DNA of 64,000 nucleotides from Aselliscus stoliczkanus (Eukaryota > Chordata > Mammalia > Chiroptera > Hipposideridae), in the NCBI GenBank assembly GCA_033961575.1, contig CM066728.1:31930352-31994351 (forward strand), read 5' to 3'. The notes below the pieces were generated by a model. It ran no database searches, was not told the origin of the DNA, and was given only the letters and a program-made list of their open reading frames with translations. Shown here piece by piece: positions 1 through 12,130 of the stretch. The stretch's first letter is position 1, and each line of letters opens with the position of its first letter. The position numbers and the translations under genes were made by a program.

Positions 1-1160
1 AAGGGAGATGTGTGTTCTAGAATCTCCTTCACTGTAACACAGACATTTCAATTTAGCTCAGTAAGTTTGTTGTGTCCTCTACTGAGTTGTAAAAACGCAA
101 GACTCCCTCCTTCTTCTAGAAACAATGTCAACAATGACAGTATCTTCCTCTTATGAAACATTTGTTATAATCGATAATTCACTCTTTACAACAACATTAT
201 CACGTAGAGATGGTTGGTATTATTTTACCCATTCTATAGATGAGGAAACTAAGGGTTAGGGGGAATAACCAGGATTTGACTTAAATGTACTGACTCTCCT
301 CCCTTGGTAATTTATTATAGCACTTCAAAAACAAAACTCATTCAAAGGCAGCCATTTATTCTGAATATGCTTTGCAATGCTTGATATTTAAGCCAAGGAA
401 AGGGCACAATCATGCAAATCTTATTTATCATCTTGCCTTATTACACAGTCAAATTAAAGTTGCTGCTACATTGAAGTGTGAACTCAATATTTTGTTTTGT
501 TTTGTTAATCCCACACTAGAATTTCTGGTCTACTAATCAACCTTAAGCACCTTAAGCATGGCCTGTCCTCCTCCAGGGCGATCACTCTGGAAGGAAGAAA
601 CACACTCTGTTGGAGGGAGCTAACCTAGCCTGCTCTGGTTGACTGGGAACCGGCGTGTGCCCAGGATCTCTCGCTACCTGAGCTGTGTGGCCCCATTCTG
701 GTCCCTTCCTAGCGAGAGCCTGTGTGTGTGTGTGCCATGGGAGGAAGAGGGGGCAGGACTAATTTCCTCCTCCATTTCACATTCTCTGGGAAAGGCACGG
801 GGCTTCCTCACAGCTCCTGTGCAGCCTCATCCCAGCTGTGAAACGCCCCGATGCTTTTCAAGCAGAAGCTGCAATCTTCAAAGCTAACCCATGCCCAAAC
901 TGCCCTTATAAGGGTGCAAAATATACTCTCGGTTTCCTTTTGTGCTGAAAAATAAACCTGAAGGGACAAAAGACACTTGTGGAGGAGTGGAGGTCCCCAG
1001 GGTATTGGAGGGGGGGGATGTGACGCTGTGCCTGGGGGCAGCCTCCAGCCTGCTTGGCTTAGGAAACATTGTTAACCGAGCTGCAGGTTTTTTGCTTGCT
1101 TATTTGTTTTGTTTGGCAGTTCCCTCTGACATCCTTTATGTGTGTGTTTGACTGTAGAAA
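1..1160. other. Non-coding stretch without a recognised gene
   Basis: I see no conserved coding frame, RNA gene or young repeat here apart from a short MIR remnant near 205-300. The small open frames have no recognisable domain and no extended coding bias. Short runs of G (near 1010-1017) and of TG (720-735) are the only low-complexity marks. Confidence 0.6.
205..300 (-). repeat. MIR SINE fragment
   Basis: The core 'tagatgaggaaactaaggg' followed by a decayed GGTTA stretch is the reverse complement of the MIR 3' half. MIR is an ancient tRNA-derived mammalian SINE. The copy is short and heavily diverged. Confidence 0.6.
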
Positions 1161-1164
1161 AAAG

Positions 1165-1990
1165 GAATTTATATGTCTTTCGATTTCATTTAATTTTTTT
1201 GAATAGGGAATACATTTGCATAGTTCAAAACCAAAGCTAACATAAAAATAAATACAAGGAGAAATCTTGCTCTCACCTTCACCCTCGTCTCCCCATTCTC
1301 TCCCTTCCTCATAGGCAACCATTTTTATTAGTTTCTTATGTTTCCTTTCAGTTTGTTATATAATATACTTATTTTCTCCCTTTCTTATTGAACAGGCATT
1401 CTCAACAGGGGTGATATTGCCCCCAAGGGGGTGAAAATTGGGTTTTGGAAATGAAAAATTATTACTCTTTTTATGTATAAGTCACAGATATACATTACAC
1501 ATACAGCACATAAACAAAAAAACACGGTATTGAAATTTCATGGGGGGTGGCAATTAGGGAAAAAAAATGTCTTAAAAAGGCTTCTTGGGGGAGGTGATAA
1601 TTTAAAAAAGGTTGAAAAACACTGTTATAAAGTGTTATATAATATACACTGTTCTGCACCTTGCTTTTTTTCACTTTACGATATATCCTGGAGATCTTTC
1701 CATATAAATTCATACAGATTTACTTCATTATTTTTTATTGGGGTATAGTATTCCATTGTGTAGATGTACTCTTATTTGTTTACCCAGTTCCCTATTAATG
1801 AATACTTGGATTGATTCTAATCTTTGGTTACTGTATTAGCACAGTGAATAGCCTTCTGCACCCATTGAATACCAGCACAGGTATAATCTGGATATAGATG
1901 CCCCAAAGTGGGTCCAAGGGTAAATTTCTTTAAAATGCAGATAGACAACACCAGATGCCCAGCTGTTTGGCATTCCCAACCAAGTCTGTC
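1165..1990 (-). repeat. Old LINE (L1-like) fragment, antisense, split by a hAT element
   Basis: The segment from the TTTGAATAGGGAATACA region through 'ggagatctttccatataa' and 'agtattccattgtgtagatg' to about 1990 resembles the reverse complement of an old L1 3' region common in mammals. The match is from memory of the family, so the subfamily is not given. It is interrupted by the element at 1393-1624, and the flanks read through once that element is removed. Confidence 0.55.
1393..1624. mobile_element. 232-bp non-autonomous hAT-like element
   Basis: Approximate 14-bp terminal inverted repeats are visible: CAGGCATTCTCAAC at the left, and the right end GTTGAAAAACACTG, which reads CAGTGTTTTTCAAC in reverse complement. 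The CAG...CTG ends and the TTCTCAAC motif are typical of hAT (Charlie/MER-type) elements. The flanking 8-mers ttattgaa and ttataaag could be a decayed 8-bp target duplication (5 of 8 positions match). There is no transposase coding potential, so it depended on an autonomous partner. It lies inside an older LINE. Confidence 0.6.
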
Positions 1991-4900
1991 ATCCAATCAG
2001 TCAGAAACAGGTTAGCTATTCTTTTAATGGCTTAATCTGACCCCCTGAGGGTCATGTAAGCAGTTGCTAGGCTAGGGGCAAGGAGGTCATTGGGGTTTGG
2101 GGTCTTCTTTTGGTTGACCAAGAGCTATAACCAAGGTGTCCCCAGCTCTGAAGAGGGCCAGTGTGCCCCTGGTTAAGCAGAGAGATGGCCTTTTGTGACA
2201 GTACTTCAGGCAAGGAAGGGGACCTTGCACCTTGCATGAAGAGCTTTCAGGCCATCAGAGGGAATCCCACTTGGGACAACCTCAGCCATGGTGTGGGACT
2301 TAGCACCCCTCACCCATAATCTTGAACCTCCAGTTTTGAGAGAGCAGCTCCTAGTACACGCTGAACATAACCCAACCTTGACTTTCCAGCCTGGGAGCAA
2401 AGGGCCTGACCAGGGAAGTTATTTCTGCATGGAGAATTCAGGCTGCCCTACAGCTCAGCCCCAGACACAATTCCCTTCCCATTGTCCTGTGCAGTCAGGG
2501 AATTCAAGCCGTAGTGGCCTCATCTTCTCCAGAAACCCTGGGGATGTGTCTCCTCCACTGCACACACCAGCAGAATGTGACAGGTATGGCATCTCTCACA
2601 CGGCCCCAGTCCCACTTTAATCTGGGTCACAATTAATTGTCAGCTCACGAGACATTTGTGCTCAACACCTCAACCAACTCTGTGAAATTTTATTTGGTCC
2701 TTAAATTATTTAAACCTGTTTAATCATATTTGCTTTCAACACAAATCTCCTGTGCTCACGGGTTTGAAAGCTGACTAAATGAAACGCCCAAGGTGGCTGG
2801 CTGCTGCTTTGAGATCCATTTGGATCTCCTCCTAGAGACTTTCACCTCAGCAGGGACACACATCCTATTTTCTGGTGCTTGTTAACCGAGGTCGAATATA
2901 TCACAAAATAAAGAAACTTTATTATGCTGCATTACAATCACAACTGAGCTATTGCGGGGCAGGATTTCGACTCCTCTAATTTATTCGAGACTTCCTCCCC
3001 TTCCTTATTTCACAGTCAAATCCCTGAATCTGCCTGGTCTTTCCTGCAAAGTTCTGCAAGCATTGGGACTCCCTCACTGCTCCAAGAATGCATTTTTGTT
3101 GAATGAATAAATTTAAATAAACAAACATCTGCCATAACCATGACTTCAAGGATGAAGTGGGCACACAGTGGCTCCCCTCACCTCTGCAGGCTTCTCGCCA
3201 TGAAGCTGAGTGCAATAAAGCTTTGTGCTGGCGAGGAACATGATAGAAGTGTCAAACTACATAAATTGTGAATCGTAAGTCACAGTTCCATTTGCTCTGC
3301 CACAGTGTAAAAATTGCACATTTTTCATCAAGAAAGAGAACTATGAGCGCTTCCGTATAACTCAGCTGCCATGACACTTCCATCACCCCAGAATGGGTGA
3401 ATTTGGAAACCTGGAACTGTCGGAGGAGCTTTTCTGGTAGAAATGATTGGGCTTAGAAGCAACAGGGAAACACACGGCTTGCACAGGAACGTAAAATGTT
3501 AAAGAATTAAGGGAGAATCATGTAAGATAGGATTAAAAATGGGTTGGAAAGAGGAACTCATGCATGTTATATTGTAAAATAAATCTTTTAAGCATTACAG
3601 GGCTCATTTAGGTCTGATTCCCTCACAGAGAAGCACATAAATGGCAGGATGTAAGGCCATCTGCCTGGGGGGTACTAGGAAAAGTAAGGGGGGCTGGAGG
3701 CACCTGGCAGTGGAGTATTAGAACCAGGCAGTCGCCGTTTTGCTATTGCTGCAAAACTCTCCTAGGGAAACATAACATTTTGCTAGCATAGTTAGAAGAG
3801 GCCTACACCGATGTCCCAAATTGTCTCAGCTCCCTTTTGAAGGTGAAGTATCACCAGGCAACAAAGAGAAATGACTTGATCTCAGCAGATGGCTACTCAA
3901 ACTGACTGCTGCCCAGTCTACAACCATGTCCTGTGCCCTGAGTATCAATCAAAGCAAGCCCTGCTGGAGACAGCTGGCATCTTCTTTCCTTAAATGTGAT
4001 GGCTTCTCCCATTGCTGAAAATACCATTCTCAAAACAGTGTGGCCTCTGGTGCTCTGTTCAGGGTTATGGGGAGAGCAACTTACACCACACAGAGTTGGC
4101 ATCTCACTAGTCTGGACAACGCAGGTTGAGAGGTGATGCAATGCAAGGCCTGTCTGGGTCCAGCCTGCAGCTCTGGCCTCCCCCAGAGTGTATGCAAGCG
4201 ACGAAGGTTCCAGCCATCCTGAAATGGGGGAGGCCTGGCTGAAAGGGCAGTTAGGGAAGGAGGGAAATACAGAAGGATGATTCCCAGTCTCCTGGTTTAG
4301 ACAGGCTCTCAATTGTTCATTTGATGAAATATCTCACTTAGGTGAACAGATGGTATTAAGATAACATCACATGCTTCCATTTCCTCTGGCTTCTCCTTCC
4401 TTGGCCTCAAGAGTTCCAAGTTTTTTTGTTGTTTTTTTTTCCCCTTGTTTTGTTTTTTAATAAAGAAAATTAGACAAAGCAGAACATAAGAAATTTTTGG
4501 CACACTGTGTGAGGGAAACAAGAGGTATGTTGTCTTTGAGGAAGGGTGGCTGGCATTCTTTTCTGTTCTGTTTGGCTCTGTGGCTAAGGGGAGAAATCAC
4601 ACTAGTGAAGAGCAACAGGGTTCCAGTTCCTGGGCACAAGACCATATCAGGCAAATTAATTGGGCTTCTGCTCTCTGCTGCAATCTTTTGCAGGGCAGGG
4701 CATGATGACACGGAGGAGGCAGCATGCTCCCATAATAAATTCTCCATCCGTGCTGGGGAAAATAAAGCATTTCCTTACACGTTCGTTTATCAGACATCTT
4801 GGGCATGCTGAGGTGAGAGGGAGAAAAAATAACAGAACCCAAAATAGCACAGCCTTGTGTGGGAAGGATGATAAAATTATGGCACTCTGAATGGTGACAG

Positions 4901-5640
4901 ACAATGAGGTTTCATTTTATCACTCTATAAAAGTACGCCTTGGGAGATTTGCTGTTTCCATTACTTTTCTTTCTCCTCGTCCCCATGTTTTCCTCACATG
5001 AACATGTACATTGTCGCATATTTTACTTCAACGTTGGATGTTTTTCCTCATCTCGTCCCACCTCAGATCCACGCAGCCTTGTTGCTCAGCGATCGCTGTG
5101 TGTAGGAATAGCTTTCCAGTGCTGCACCTTCAGGCTCCACTCCTAAGGAAGTATCTGCAGCCCCAGCTGGCCCCAGGGCCATGCCATTCAAAGACCAGGT
5201 ACGGCTGCAGCCCTTTTGAAGGCAAATGCATCCCTTGAATCTGGGAAATGAGATTCCCTGGTATCTCTTCCCACCACCAGTTCATGGAAGCTGGGCTATC
5301 AGTATCTGCTGTATTGAAAGCACACTGCTTTATCTCTCACTTCCAGCCATGGCAACCGGAAGCAGCTTTTGCACCTTCATCGTGCCAATTTTGTGATCAA
5401 CAGGCTGTTGCCTGTTGCACAAATCCTACCGCCTGTACATCAACCCCAAACCCAACCTGAACAGCCTAGGAGAGAAAGGAACTGGTGGATTCATCAATGC
5501 CCTCCCCTCTGAAACGGGGATTTTAAGGGTTCTCACCACATCATTTGCATGTGAACTCTGTTAGACAAGGTGGGACCACTGTCTGTACCTGAACATAATG
5601 AGGCTTCACAAATGTAATCTGTTATACTCATTGGATCAGG
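1991..5640. other. Mostly unique non-coding sequence
   Basis: No gene or young transposon is recognised. Open frames of 60-140 codons occur but show no known domain, no repeat-free homology I recognise, and no start or splice context that stands out. The end of the stretch near 3100-3125 (gttgaatgaataaat) may be a decayed MIR or L2 tail. A T-rich run lies at about 4420-4460. Confidence 0.55.
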
Positions 5641-5699
5641 CAGGGTTTGATCAGAGAAGCAAAATTGCTGTGGATAATTTAAAATAGGATTTGTTAGAG

Positions 5700-7529
5700 C
5701 AATCCAAAATGGCAGAGTAGATAAACACTGTGCTCACCTTCTCCCATGAACACATTACAATTATAACTAAACTATAGAACAATCAACCTGGAGAACCATT
5801 TGAGGTTTAGCTGAATAGAAGTCCTATAACTAAGGATATAAAAAAGAAGCCACATCGAGACTGGTAGGAGGGGCAGAGATGCGACACAGACTGGCCCTGC
5901 ACCTATGTGTGGCAGTAGAGAATCAGGAGGGATATCTCAGCCATGGCAGTTCCACCAGGAGGAGTGAGGGACTCCAGACCTCCCACAGGACTGCCCAGAG
6001 TACTGGTGTTGGGAAGAGGAGCCCCCACAACATCTGGCTGTGAAAAACAGTGGAGATTCAGACCATCCGGCTGGGACAGAAGGCTGCAGGAAACCCAGGC
6101 ATCCTCTTAAACACCCTGTGAACACTTTCTCACTTTCTCACAGGCACTCACCCTGGGCTATGACGAAGGGACAGTAACTTGGGGGATGTCAGAGAAACAT
6201 GAGGAGAGACAGAGTTGTGTGGCTTTCAGGTGAGGACTGGAGAGACTGTTGCCACTTCCCTGTGTGGGGTCCTTCTCCCATGCAGCTGGCAGGTGGGTAA
6301 CATCTTTCCTGTGTGGAGCCCTCCCCCATGCCAATGACCAAATATGAATTTGAATTGGTCTGGCAAGCTCCCTTCGCTCCACCCTGGTGACTCCCTGAAA
6401 CCCCACCCCATCCCACCCAAGTTGCACTAAATGCTGAGGCACTTTCTCACTTGCAGCCAGCCCTGTCTGCATTGCACTCTTTCCTCGACAACTATCAGAG
6501 GTCCGTGGGCCCCAGGTGGATGGCAGCAGCAGCTGGCCTCAGTGTGCTCTGAGACTTTTGCTGAGTAGCTCCAGATGCAGCACCTGCACCAAACCAGAAT
6601 ATACAATAACCTGGTGACCATAACTCTTCCCACTCTAGTGATCCCATATCACCCAACTTGTGTACCATATGAGGTTTTATCAGTGGCTGACCTTCAATGG
6701 AGTGGGCAGGTGGTGCAGGCCTTGGAGTGTCCTGGCTTTTTGCAGAGCTACCCCAGGCCCAGTACTGGTGGCAGCCATCCCTGGTTCACAGTGTGGTCTC
6801 TCTGACACACCTCCAGGTTTAGTACAGCCAGTGTCCAACCAACGATTGCTTTGTAACTTCTATCAGGTAGTCCCTGGCCAGTCACAGGTATAATGGATGA
6901 CCTGGGCCTGAATCAGAGCCCCTTCCAAGAGGCCCCAGAACTAACATACTTGAAGGTTGGCTTCAGATCACAACAGAGCACCACCCAATTAGACCCACAA
7001 GAGACACACCCAAAGGGTGGTCTCAATAGGCACCAAAGCCCACTGGGGCAAATCCCACTCAGTGAGGTAAGCCCACTGCACAGCAGCCTGTAAGCTGTGG
7101 ACATGACTAAACCCCATAGCCAGTCATCCTGAGGGTCAGTATCACCCACTGATGTGCTAATAGCAATCAAAACTCAACTATAACAGGAGGGCACACACAA
7201 CCCACACAAGGGATACTCCTAAAGCACCCAGCACAGGTGACCAGAGAAAACTGTGTCATGGGGCCCCAAAGGACAACTACCACATAAGGCCACCTGACCA
7301 AGACTGGGAGATATAGCAGATCTACCTCATACATAGAAACAAACACAGAGAGGCAGCCAAAATGAGGAAACAAAGAAATACATCCCCAATGAAAGAATAG
7401 GAGAAAGCACCAGAGAAAGAACCAAAAGAAATGGAGGCAAGCAACATACCAGATACAGAGCTCAAAACAATGGTTATAAGGATGCTCAAGAAACTTAGTG
7501 AAAACTGAAACAAGGGGATACCAAGCATA
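5700..7529 (+). mobile_element. HAL1/L1-type LINE, 5' part (5'UTR and start of ORF1)
   Basis: The block opens with 'aatccaaaatggcagagtag', like the start of L1 5'UTRs, and runs through a GC-richer leader. From about 7360 it enters the start of an ORF1-like region (aaaatgaggaaacaaag...). HAL1 is a half-L1 that keeps ORF1 and little of ORF2. The copy is broken by stops and frameshifts. It resumes at about 9601 after the TMX2 pseudogene, which shows that the LINE was already in place when TMX2 inserted. Confidence 0.7.
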
Positions 7530-7543
7530 AAAACGGACAGAGA

Positions 7544-7992
7544 GGGCCGGCCGAGTGGCGCATTGGTTAAGCGCTGGTTTTGGGATGCCAGCAGCCCCGG
7601 TTCGGATCCCACATGAGGGCCAGTGACACTGCCCTCTACAGCTAACAACAGCTCCACCTGGAGCTGGGCTATGCGAGCCCCGGTGATGGTGTGGGCTGCA
7701 GCCCCTGCTGCAGTGGGCTGCCATAGGCTACAGTGAGTGGCCCGCAGCCAGCGTGAGCGGCTGGCAGCCAAGCGTGAGCTGCCAATAGCCGCGGTGAGCG
7801 ACATCCAGAGGCCAGCAACCAATCTGCCTCATCTGGGAAGAGCGCAATGACGATACCAACAGTGAAGCAACATCCTCCGCAACTAAACTGAAGAACAAAA
7901 AGACAGCAACTTGTCTGTTCCCCTTCCCCGATTCCCCAACGCTGTTCCCCTCCGCCAATTCCCCAATAAAATCTTTAAAAAAAAAAAAAAAA
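7544..7992 (+). mobile_element. Long lineage-specific tRNA-derived SINE, young subfamily
   Basis: The head GGCCGAGTGGCG (box A-like) and GGTTCGGATCC (box B) form an internal RNA polymerase III promoter. The head is tRNA-like, followed by a body of about 300 bp and the tail CCCCAATAAAATCTTT plus poly(A). The target duplication aaaacggacagaga is present at 7530-7543 and 7993-8006. The copy lacks two internal segments found in older copies (see the subfamily finding). It is close to identical to the copy at 58620, so it inserted recently. It sits immediately before the start of the TMX2 pseudogene, in what was the mRNA leader. Confidence 0.9.
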
Positions 7993-8000
7993 AAAACGGA

Positions 8001-9600
8001 CAGAGAAGATGGCAGTCCTGGCACCTTTAATTGCTCTGGTGTATTTGGTGCCACATCTTTCATGATGACTGGCCCAACCTCACTATCTTCTGGAAGCTGC
8101 CCCCACTCTGTTACACTATACACCACACAACGCAAAGATGGCAACCCATGTTATTTTGCCTGGAGAGAGGTAGCAATCCTGATGTTTCTCAGTGCCATTA
8201 TGATGATGAAGAACCACAGTTCCATCACTGTGGGGCAGCATACAGGCAGTATCTTCATGTTTAGTCAAGTGGCCAATGCAATTCTTTTCTTCCAACTGGA
8301 TATTCTCATGGGCATGCTTTACCTCCCACTCTGCATAGTGCTCCTGATGACATGAAAACCTCCCATGTAGATGGGCCCTGAGTACATCAAGTACTGCAAT
8401 GATACAAACATTGATGCAGAGCTGGAGCAGGACAAGAGGGTCACTTGGATTGTGAAGCTCTTTGCCAATTGGCCTAATGACTGTCAATCATTTGCTCCAA
8501 TCTATGAGGACCTCTGCCTCAGTACAACTGTACAGGGCTAAATTTTGGGAAGGTGGACATTGGACACTACACTGATGTTAGTACATAGTACAAAGTGAGC
8601 AGCACATCACCCCTCACCAAGCAGTTTCCTATCCTGATCCTGTTCGAAGGTGGCAAGGAGGTCATGCAATGGCCAGAGATTGACAAAAAAGGACGAGCTG
8701 TCTCTTGGACTTTCTCTGAAGAGAACATGATCTGAGAATTCAGCTTCAATGAGCTGTGTCAATGGGCCAGAAAGCTATCAAAGGCTGGAGATAATATTCC
8801 TGAGGAGTAGCCTATGGCCCCAACTCCCACAGCAGTGCCAGATGGGGAAAGCAAGAAGAAAAAATAGGTTTCCTGCCTTATCAGTGCCTCTGGTCAATCC
8901 CAGGACAATTGAGGCCCTGCCCTTTCTGTAACCACAAGCTTTGCTTGAGGCCCCTGCTTTTTATTTATGATTTTCCTGTTTGGCTATGCCTGGGTGGACA
9001 GGTGCTGCTTCCGATATTAAAGAAGCATCTAGGAAATTCACAGGCACCCTCCAGGAAAGCCTCCACTGCAGTGGCCAGCTACTTCACTGGAGGGAGACAG
9101 CTCATGTGATAGAGGAAGAAATGCTTTCCCTCCAAGCTTGGGTCAGTGTGTCAGGTGCTGCCCACCATTCACATCTCTACCACACGGTGGTTTCACTATT
9201 CCTTAGTGGACACACACGAACTACTTAAACCCTCATATAATTTGCCTGGGTACAAAGTCAATGCTAAGATTTTTCCAATGAAACTTACTTCTTTAGGCCC
9301 TTCTGGCTTGGTCTGTGGTCTTCATTAGAAAATATAAACCTAATCTTGTCACTGGTCCCAAAGAGAAACCTTTAACCACAGTTTCCTCATGAAGACAGTA
9401 TTGAATAATCTATTTTATTGAGGTTGGGAGGAAGGGGAATAGAGGTTTGAGAACTTCCTTTCATGTGGTGGGCCTGGTGAAGAAAGTCCCTGAGCAGGAT
9501 TGGGGTTTCATTTACCCTCCTATATATTCTCCCATACCCAGTGAATTGAAGATTTTCCATAACAAAGAGACTGGGATTTTCTTTTGAGAAAAAAAAAGAA
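8001..9600 (+). pseudogene. TMX2 processed pseudogene (thioredoxin-related transmembrane protein 2)
   Basis: TMX2 is an ER membrane protein of the disulfide-isomerase family with an atypical thioredoxin-like domain. The degraded frame runs 8009-8866. It begins [12 protein letters not shown] and carries recognisable TMX2 segments: [14 protein letters not shown] (about 8140), [11 protein letters not shown] (about 8183), MGPEYIKY (about 8371), KRVTWIV then [13 protein letters not shown] around the thioredoxin-like motif (about 8430-8505), [13 protein letters not shown] (about 8692), and KLSKAGDNIPEE near the end. There are no introns across the coding region, and an A-rich tail lies near 9590-9600, so this is a retrocopy. 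It is dead: adjacent stops at 8063 and 8066, further stops at 8353 and 8368, an internal deletion after about 8075 that removes part of the N-terminal membrane region, and frameshifts. Sequence after 8866 looks like the 3'UTR, and its exact end is approximate. The pseudogene is embedded in a HAL1 LINE. Confidence 0.9.
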
Positions 9601-10480
9601 AAGATATAGAAACCATAAAAAACAACCAGTCAGAAGTGAAGACTACAATAACTAAAATAAAGAATGCATTAGAGGGCTGGTCGAGTGGCGCGGTGGTTAA
9701 GCACTGGCTTGGGAAGCCAGCGGCCCTGGTTCAGGTCCCACATATGAGGGCCAGTGACACTGCCCTCCAAAAAAAAAAAAAAAAAAAAGAATGCATTAGA
9801 AGGAATCACCAGCAGACTAGATGAAGCAGAGGATCAAGTCAGCAATTTGGAAGACAAGGTAGTAGAAAACACCCAATCAGAACAGCAAAATGAAAAAAGA
9901 ATAAGGAAACAAACGAGGATAGTTTATGAGACTTCTGGTATACAAGCATACCAATATTCACATCATAGGGATACCAGAGTTGAAAAGAGAAAACAAGGAA
10001 TTGAGAACCTATTTGAAGAAATAATGACTGAAAGCTTCTCCAATGACATACAAGTTCAGGAAGTGCAGAGTCCCAAACAAGATGAAATCAAAGTCCCACA
10101 CCAAGACACATTACAATTAAAATGGCAAAGGATAAAGCCAGAGAATCCTAAAAGCAGGAAGAGAAAAGGACCTAGTAACTTATAAGGGAGCTCCCATAAG
10201 ATTGTTAGCTGCTTTCTCTACAGAAAGTTTGCAGGCCAGAAGGGCTTGGCAGGAAATATTCAAAGGGATGAAAAGCAAAGACCTACCACCAAGATTACTC
10301 TACCCAGCCAAGCTATCACTTATAATCGAAGGACAGATAAAGAGCTTCCCAGACAAGAAAAGCTAAAGGAGTTCATCACCACCCAACAAGTATTACAAGG
10401 AACCTTAGATGTACTTTAAGATGGAAAAAAAAAAAAATCAAAAACAATAAAATGGCAATAACTACATATCTATCAGCAAT
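9601..10480 (+). mobile_element. HAL1 LINE, middle part with ORF1 remnant
   Basis: This continues the LINE interrupted at 7529. Translation of about 9790-10185 gives a coiled-coil-like stretch (SRLDEAEDQVSNLEDKV) and RKQGIENLFEEIMTE, both characteristic of L1-type ORF1 proteins, which are RNA-binding nucleic-acid chaperones. The nucleotide sequence then follows the ORF1 3' half (aaagtttgcaggccagaagg, gacctaccaccaagattac). Frameshifts and stops mean that no functional protein is made. A short SINE interrupts it at 9674-9787. Confidence 0.75.
9674..9787 (+). mobile_element. Short head-only tRNA-derived SINE
   Basis: About 114 bp: the tRNA-like head (GGCTGGTCGAGTGGCG...), box B region (GGTTCAGGTCC) and GAGGGCCAGTGACACTG, then poly(A) directly. 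The body and AATAAA tail of the long form are absent. The target duplication agaatgcattaga is at 9661-9673 and 9788-9800. Confidence 0.9.
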
Positions 10481-10484
10481 TACT

Positions 10485-11070
10485 TTTGTGTGTGTGTGTG
10501 AATGTTTATAGTGCCTTTTTTTGCAATTGTCAAAAATGGAAACCAGCCTAACTGTCCCTCAATTCATGAATGAATAAACAAATTGTGGCACATTCACACA
10601 ATGGAATACCACTCAGCAACAAAAAGGAATGAACCACCAATATGCACATCAACAGGAATGAATCTCAAATGCATTATGCTAAGTGAAAGAAACCAAACTC
10701 AAAAGGCTACCTACAGTATAATTTCATCTATAGGATATTCTAGAAAAGGCAGAATTACAAGGCCAGGGGTAGGGAAAGGGATGACCACATATGGGAATTT
10801 TAGAGGATGAAGGAACTGTTTCATATCTTGATTGTAGTGCTGGTTATATGACTATGCATTTGACAAGGGCTACAGAACTGTACACCCAAAAGAGTGCATT
10901 TTACTGTTTGTAAATTATGCCTTAATTTTTTTCTTAATTTTTTAATTTTATTATTTTTATATTAGTGTCAGGCATACAAAAACAATAATGATTAGACATT
11001 TACACCCTTCACAAAATGATAATCCCCCAAGTGTACTATCCCTCTGACATCATATAGAGCTGTTACAATA
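10485..11070. mobile_element. L1 3'UTR fragments inserted in HAL1
   Basis: 10490-10930 matches an old L1 3'UTR on the plus strand (aatggaataccactcagcaa, then a run ending in tttgtaaattatgcc). 10935-11065 reads as an L1 3' end on the minus strand (tattagtgtcaggcatacaaa, attagacatttacac). HAL1 sequence on both sides (catatctatcagcaattac before, caatta.tttctaatgtacatggg after) reads continuously when this block is removed. Confidence 0.6.
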
Positions 11071-12130
11071 ATATCAACAATTATTTCTAATGTACATGGG
11101 TTAAATGCTCCAATCAAAGACAGGGTGGCTGAATGGAGAAGAAAATAAAACCCTTCCCTATGCTGCCTACAAGACACTCACTTCAGATTGAAAGACACAC
11201 ACAGACTGAAAGTAAAGGGATGGAAAAAGATATTTCATGAAAATGGAAATGGGAAAAAAAAAAAGCTGTGGCATCAATACTCATACCAGGCAAAATAGAC
11301 TTTAAAACAAAGGCTATAACAAGTGACAAAGAAGGACCCAGTAGTCCCACTTCTGGGTAATTATCCAGAGCAACCCCAAACGCTATGTAGAGGGGATGTG
11401 AGCATCCATATATTCATTGCAACATTGTTTACAATGGCCAAGATATGGAGGCAGCCTGGGTGTCTGTCAGTAGATGAGTGATAAAGAGGTAGTACATATA
11501 TATAATGGAATGTTGCTCAGGCAGAGAAGGGAATGGGTTCTTGCCATCTGCAGCAGCATGGACGGACCTGGAGGGTGTTGTGCTGAGTGGAGTATATCAG
11601 ACAGAGAATGGCAGATGCAATGTGATTTTGCTTATATGTGTAACCTAAAGACTAAACAAAGAAGCAAAATAGAAACAAACTCATAGATACAGAGAACATT
11701 TTGATGGTTGCCAGATGGGAGGGAGGTTGGGCATGTGGGTGAAAAGGGGGAAGGAATTAAGAAGTACAAATTGGTTGTTACAAAGTAGCCATGAGGATGT
11801 AGGGTATAGCATAAGGAATATAGTTAATAATATTGTAATAATTATATGGTGTTAGATCTGTTCTAGGTTTATCGGGGTGATAGATGAGGGCAGTTCAGGG
11901 GCAGCATGAAAATGGTGAAGTACAATTGATATTTAAAAAATAGTCATGGGGATGTAAAGGAAGGCATAGGAAATATAGTCAATAACATGGCAATAACTAT
12001 GTATAGTGCCAGGTGGGTACTAGACTAGTCAGGGGGATCACTTCTTAAATGATATAGATATCTAACCACTATGCTGTACACCTGAAATCAACACAAAATA
12101 ACATGAAATGTCAACTATAATTGAAAAATT
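11071..12130 (+). mobile_element. HAL1/L1 LINE, ORF2 remnant and 3'UTR
   Basis: 11085-11330 matches the endonuclease part of L1 ORF2 (nucleotide motifs ctgcctacaagacactcact and gacaaagaaggacc). From about 11340 it jumps to the 3' region (gtcccacttctgggtaatta, tatggaggcagcctgggtgt). The end (tgtacacctgaaatcaacac ... aattgaaaaattaaaa) is a typical 3'UTR terminus. The abrupt join of the early ORF2 part to the 3' region is the hallmark of HAL1. Confidence 0.7.

Noticed and set aside
7167..7822. Long minus-strand open frames (185 and 166 codons)
   Set aside because: They run through the antisense of the SINE and HAL1. The same peptide pieces recur wherever the SINE occurs (for example 20525-21129 and 58599-58879), so they are repeat translations, not genes.
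8062..8355. Open frame with TMX2-like peptide read as a gene
   Set aside because: It is an internal piece of a retrocopy with stops on both sides and lost N-terminal sequence, so it is a pseudogene.
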